Positions 60,533-64,000 of a stretch of DNA of 64,000 bases are shown here, piece by piece. Position 1 is the stretch's first letter. Each line of letters starts with the position of its first letter. The translations under genes and the position numbers were made by a program. Source of the DNA: Acidobacteriota bacterium (GTDB lineage Bacteria; Acidobacteriota; Terriglobia; Terriglobales; Acidobacteriaceae); assembly GCA_018268915.1 (NCBI GenBank), contig JAFDVQ010000011.1:186001-250000 (forward strand), written 5' to 3'. The notes below the pieces were generated by a model, which did not search any database, was not told where the DNA came from, and worked only from the letters and a program-made list of their open reading frames with translations.

Positions 60533-60742
60533 GGGGCCATCATAATATGCGTCTTTTGGGGGATAGTCCGATGCCCTGGTGCGCGTCCAGGTTGGATCGA
60601 AAGGGGGTATCGGGCATCCAGCAACAAACATTGTGCATCCGAACTTGCAAGCGGATGTTGCGCCCGGGTTGTTTCACTTCTTCCGACCAAGTCTTCGAAG
60701 TGCATATTCCAGGGCCATTTTCATGGGGGCGAGGTCAAGCGA

Positions 60743-61411
60743 GTGAGCAGCATTCCAGACTCTTCAAGGGCGAAGATCCTGTTTGTGGATGACGATGCAG
60801 CGATGCGCGAAGTCATGGCGCTGATCCTGAGCGAAGAAGGCTTCGATGTAGTGACCGCAGGCGATGGGGTGGAAGCGCTGGCGGAACTCCGCAGAGGGTT
60901 ACCTGATCTGATCATCTCAGACCTGCACATGCCTCGCATGTCGGGCATTGAATTTCTTTCAGTAGTACGACGCAGGTTTCCGTCGCTCCCCGCGATTGCA
61001 GTGAGTGGCGCTTATGACCTGAGCCAGAGCTATGCGGCGGGCGTGATGGCCGATGCGTTCTATCCGAAGGGCCAGAGCAATCCAGATGAGCTGATACGGA
61101 CGATCCGCCAGCTCATGTACAAGCCGTTGAAGCGACCGACGAACTACCATCCATGCCAGCCGCCACGGGTGCAGACTGCCCGAACAGGACTGGACAGCCG
61201 TGGAGTTGCGTCTCTCTTGTTGACCTGTACTGACTGTTTGCGTGCCTTCTCGGTTGCGAATGTTTCGGGCAGTGACGAAGGGGAGCTGCATACGCAGTGT
61301 CCTTCGTGCAGTGCGCGGGTGCAGTTCATATGCGAGGTGGTGCCAGGCGCACCTTTGACAGAGGTGGTGGCAGCGGCGTCGCCCGGTATGCAGCTGGGGC
61401 GAGTGGCTTAG
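60743..61411 (+). CDS. Response regulator with C-terminal zinc ribbon
   Basis: 222 residues from GTG with GAGG ten bases upstream. The receiver domain (about 10-130) has acidic Asp16-Asp18, phospho-acceptor Asp60 in LIISDLHMPRMSG, and Lys in FYPKGQSN. The output part (about 150-222) is not a helix-turn-helix: it holds LTCTDCLRAF and CPSCSARVQF, two CxxC knuckles that suggest a small zinc ribbon. By family it would be phosphorylated by a histidine kinase, which is not in this window. A hairpin terminator follows. Confidence 0.85.
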   Translation: MSSIPDSSRAKILFVDDDAAMREVMALILSEEGFDVVTAGDGVEALAELRRGLPDLIISDLHMPRMSGIEFLSVVRRRFPSLPAIAVSGAYDLSQSYAAGVMADAFYPKGQSNPDELIRTIRQLMYKPLKRPTNYHPCQPPRVQTARTGLDSRGVASLLLTCTDCLRAFSVANVSGSDEGELHTQCPSCSARVQFICEVVPGAPLTEVVAAASPGMQLGRVA

Positions 61412-61451
61412 ACAGCGCTTTCGTTTCGCCAATTCAATCCAGGAACAAACG

Positions 61452-61480
61452 AGGCACTTCGCGACTGCGAGGTGCCTTTA
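61452..61480 (+). terminator. Hairpin terminator after the response regulator
   Basis: AGGCACTTCGC and GCGAGGTGCCT pair (one mismatch) with a short loop, followed by TTTATC. Confidence 0.75.
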
Positions 61481-61514
61481 TCGTTTGTGAGTAGTGATGC
61501 TGAATGCCGTGAGC

Positions 61515-64000
61515 TTACCGCGATGCGACCGCAGTCGATGGAATGAGCGAGATTGGGGCGACGTTCCAGCCATCGATCTGGATGGTTGGTGTGTTGGGGT
61601 CTCCGGCTGGGAGTTGAGCTGTGAGAGTTGTGGACTCGCCGGGCTTGAGCTCGATCCAATTGTCTGACCAGATCACTGGAGCGATGAGTCCGCCGGATGC
61701 CGTCCGGGCTGCGGCGCGAAGCTGGAAGGCGAGAGCGTTCGACTTGTTCGTGAGGCGGAGGCGGATTTCGTGTCCCTTCGCGGACGTGGACGTTTCAGCC
61801 TGCGCGTCGACCTGGGCTGCGGGTAGACGGGTCAATGCGGTGAGGTCTTCGTGGTGAGAGGCAGGCGTGTGCGTGTAGTCGGTGCCCTCCCAGTCGAAGC
61901 TGGTGAGAGTGGTGGGAACCCAATAGAAGTTGTGGCTCAGAACTTTGCCCCCTGAGCCGGAGAGGGCGAGATCGACGAAGAGGATGCGCTCAGGACCTGA
62001 GTAGAGACCGGCAGGGATCGTGAAGACTCGCTGAGAACTGTCGGAGCGTGCGGTTATGTTTGACGTCGCTTTGTAGACTTCGTTCCAAGCCAAACCGTAG
62101 ACGTGAACCTCGGCGTGCAGATCTCCAGCTTCAGAGTATGTACTGTTCACGACATCAATCGCATGGTCGTCGTATGCGTACTGAATGTGGAGAGGCTCGC
62201 AAGCTTTCTTTGCGCCGAAGTAGCCGCCGCCGGTGTCGAGGAAGTAGTCGTAGAGATGCCAGATCATTGAAGGCCATGCGTTATTGAGCATCCACTGCAC
62301 GACGCCTGTCGAGGTGTATTTGTTTTTGCTATAGGCCTCGTACATGGCGCGCTCAGAGTCGTACTCCATGGTGTTGGCCATGCGCTCGTAGTCGGCTGCA
62401 GACTGGGGTCTGGCGTACACAGCTTCCATGGCAGCATCGAAGACTTTGAGGTTTGCGAATTCGCCGCCGCCGTAGTGGAGGCTCCAGTCGGCGGATGGAG
62501 GCCAAGCTTCCGGATCGGACAGGAAAAGCTTGCGGCTGGCGAGCGATGAGATGGCAGGGCCGGGGCTGGTCTCAGTGTTGTAGCCCCTGGCCCCGCCGTA
62601 GCGCACGCCGTAGTACCAGTAGCTGGGTGCGACGTAGTCATAAGGCCCTGTCATCTTTACGCCGCTCTCGCCGGTCACGGGGGTGGGGGCCTGGGTAGCG
62701 GAAGAGAGAATCGGGTTTGGCCAATGCGTTTCAGACTCGACCTGCAGGTAGGCCTTTTCAACTTCGGGGACGGGTGGATTGTCGCTGCCGTTGAGCCACA
62801 CGAGCAGACTGGCGTGATGGCGAAGGCGCAGCATCTGCGAGCGGAGAGATGCGGTGGCGATGGCGAGGTCCTGCGGGGCCCAGTCTTTCCAGTGCTCCCA
62901 GTGATCGCAGCAGCACCAGCCAAGCATGACGAGGATGCCGCGCTCGTCGGCGAGATGGAAGAACTCTTCGGTTTCGAGTTTGCCTTCGAGACGGATGGTG
63001 TTGAGGTTCATGTTTTCGACGAGATCGAATTGGCTGCGCAGGCGATTGTCGTCGGTGCGGAGAAGCATGTCCTGCGACCATCCGGCGCCGCGAATGAGGA
63101 TGGGTTTGCCGTTGATGCGGAAGAGACGGCTGCCATTGGCGGTGAGCTCTGAAGTGACTTCGCGGATGCCGAAGTTGACGCTCTGTTCGTCGGTGATGTG
63201 ACCCTGCGTGGAGAAGCTGACGGTTAGGTGCTCAAGGTGCGGGTCGCCCATCTGACGGGGCCACCATAGTTTTGGATTTTGAATGCGGAGAGCCGGGAAC
63301 TGTTCGGGGCTGAAGGCGACGGACTGATCTTCGTGGGCGGCCAGTTCGACGGGCTTTTCGAATTTCACTCCGGCGACGGTACCGGAGACGATGCCCTTGA
63401 TCGTGCCTGCCGAGGCGTTGTGGAGTTCGGCATAGACGGTGATGTCGGCGCGATTGAGCGAGGCATCCGGGAAGTGCGTGGTTGCGAGAGGAGACCGAAC
63501 TGTTACGGGACTTGTCTGTACGAGATCGACTGCGCCCCAGAGACCCATGTCCTTGTCGGGCGGGCAGGGATTCCAATCGACCCAGTTGATGCCGAGGTCT
63601 TTCTCCGTGGGGGCAGTGGTCTTGACGGCGATGACGTTAGGTTTGCCGGGAGTGATGGATTCAGTGATGTCGAAGTCGTAGGTGCGATAGGCGCCGGCAA
63701 TTTGAGTGGCGTCAGCGATCTTCTTGCCGTTAATCCAGAGCTCGCCGCGGTAGTTGATGCCGCCAAAGTGAAGCCAGAGGCGATTGTCTCTGGCTGCGAG
63801 CACGGGAGCGTTGAACTGTTTGCGATACCACCATGCGCAGGCGTAGGGGCTATCGGGCGACATGGCGATGTTAGAGAAGTTGTGGCCGATGGGGTAGGTG
63901 GTGCCGGGGATCTTGCGGAGGTTGTCGCCGAAGTAGGGATCGGGAAGGAGGCCGGCTTTCACCTGCGCGGCGAGCACTGTGCTGGGGACCGAGGTTTTTA
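61515..64000 (-). CDS. Glycoside hydrolase family 2, exo-beta-glucosaminidase/mannosidase-like, N-terminus outside window
   Basis: At least 828 residues; the frame runs off the right edge and the signal peptide is missing. The sugar-binding domain (PSTVLAAQVKAGLLPDPYFGDN near the edge), the Ig-like domain, the (beta/alpha)8 barrel and C-terminal beta domains are seen. The acid/base segment reads WLNGSDNPP, with Asp in place of the usual Glu as in CsxA-type exo-beta-D-glucosaminidases. The nucleophile is in NTETSPGPAI. By family it removes non-reducing glucosamine or mannose from polysaccharides outside the inner membrane. It is probably a secreted polysaccharide-degrading enzyme. Confidence 0.85.
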   Translation of the reverse strand, partial: KTSVPSTVLAAQVKAGLLPDPYFGDNLRKIPGTTYPIGHNFSNIAMSPDSPYACAWWYRKQFNAPVLAARDNRLWLHFGGINYRGELWINGKKIADATQIAGAYRTYDFDITESITPGKPNVIAVKTTAPTEKDLGINWVDWNPCPPDKDMGLWGAVDLVQTSPVTVRSPLATTHFPDASLNRADITVYAELHNASAGTIKGIVSGTVAGVKFEKPVELAAHEDQSVAFSPEQFPALRIQNPKLWWPRQMGDPHLEHLTVSFSTQGHITDEQSVNFGIREVTSELTANGSRLFRINGKPILIRGAGWSQDMLLRTDDNRLRSQFDLVENMNLNTIRLEGKLETEEFFHLADERGILVMLGWCCCDHWEHWKDWAPQDLAIATASLRSQMLRLRHHASLLVWLNGSDNPPVPEVEKAYLQVESETHWPNPILSSATQAPTPVTGESGVKMTGPYDYVAPSYWYYGVRYGGARGYNTETSPGPAISSLASRKLFLSDPEAWPPSADWSLHYGGGEFANLKVFDAAMEAVYARPQSAADYERMANTMEYDSERAMYEAYSKNKYTSTGVVQWMLNNAWPSMIWHLYDYFLDTGGGYFGAKKACEPLHIQYAYDDHAIDVVNSTYSEAGDLHAEVHVYGLAWNEVYKATSNITARSDSSQRVFTIPAGLYSGPERILFVDLALSGSGGKVLSHNFYWVPTTLTSFDWEGTDYTHTPASHHEDLTALTRLPAAQVDAQAETSTSAKGHEIRLRLTNKSNALAFQLRAAARTASGGLIAPVIWSDNWIELKPGESTTLTAQLPAGDPNTPTIQIDGWNVAPISLIPSTAVASR

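Noticed and set aside
1..64000. CRISPR arrays, tRNA and rRNA genes, insertion sequences and prophage genes
   Set aside because: No regularly spaced direct repeats with unique spacers, no T-loop-like GGTTCGAATCC context with a cloverleaf, no transposase or integrase motif. The dispersed hairpins are not evenly spaced.

Overview
The window reads as chromosomal DNA of an acidobacterium, most likely class Terriglobia (subdivision 1). Four things point there: two long Oar-type TonB-dependent receptors with an N-terminal carboxypeptidase-regulatory fold, a VWA protein of the 'VWFA-related Acidobacterial domain' type, an S53 acid peptidase, and many small DUF proteins common in that group (DUF4142, DUF4242, DUF1801, DUF5522, DUF465). 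This assignment is inference from gene content; no rRNA or tRNA gene is visible. About 55 genes are called. Two run off the window: a SixA-like phosphatase at the left edge and a family 2 glycoside hydrolase at the right edge.

Layout. 1-4.9 kb: partial sixA, a zinc-ribbon protein, a translationally coupled methyltransferase/UbiA-like membrane protein pair, two unrecognised small genes, an HNH nuclease and a DUF4142 protein. 4.9-13.2 kb: polyphosphate kinase, a sigma-factor-like protein, a TolC/HlyD export operon ending in a terminator, then a DtxR/MntR-type regulator and an Nramp transporter with a 14-bp perfect palindrome between them. 13.2-18 kb: an HD-GYP sensor coupled to a small exported peptide, several small membrane or DUF proteins, and an OmpA-like coiled-coil protein. 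18.1-25.7 kb: ECF sigma factor, small partner, polytopic membrane protein, Oar-like receptor, then a TadE/TadG pair. 25.7-34.2 kb: small membrane proteins, an exported M28 peptidase, an S53 peptidase, bacterioferritin and an EmrB-type MFS pump.

34.3-48 kb is mostly housekeeping: a TsaB-RimI fusion (tRNA t6A synthesis plus ribosomal protein acetylation), DUF465, psd-pssA for phosphatidylethanolamine, an Asd-like protein without the catalytic Cys, a VOC protein, a dGTPase, an orphan sugar-binding lipoprotein, a long exported TPR protein and PurH. 48-64 kb: rhomboid protease, Tat-exported aldo/keto reductase, XRE regulator, a receptor overlapping a VWA protein, an SDR protein lacking the catalytic Lys, KdsC-like phosphatase, serine hydrolase, a response regulator with a zinc-ribbon tail and the GH2 enzyme.

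The most striking non-gene signal is a family of short hairpin elements, about 27-50 bp, most ending in GGGGCACCC. They occur at 16 places from 26.6 kb rightward, singly or in clusters, and are flanked at some sites by longer shared sequence. Two sit in frame inside the tsaB part of the TsaB-RimI gene, and one lies in a 108-bp tandem duplication that includes the 3' end of the aldo/keto reductase gene. A second, simpler repeat type (GGTCAG/GATCAG and GGGACTA runs) occurs in the same half of the window. No CRISPR array, transposase, integrase or phage gene was seen.
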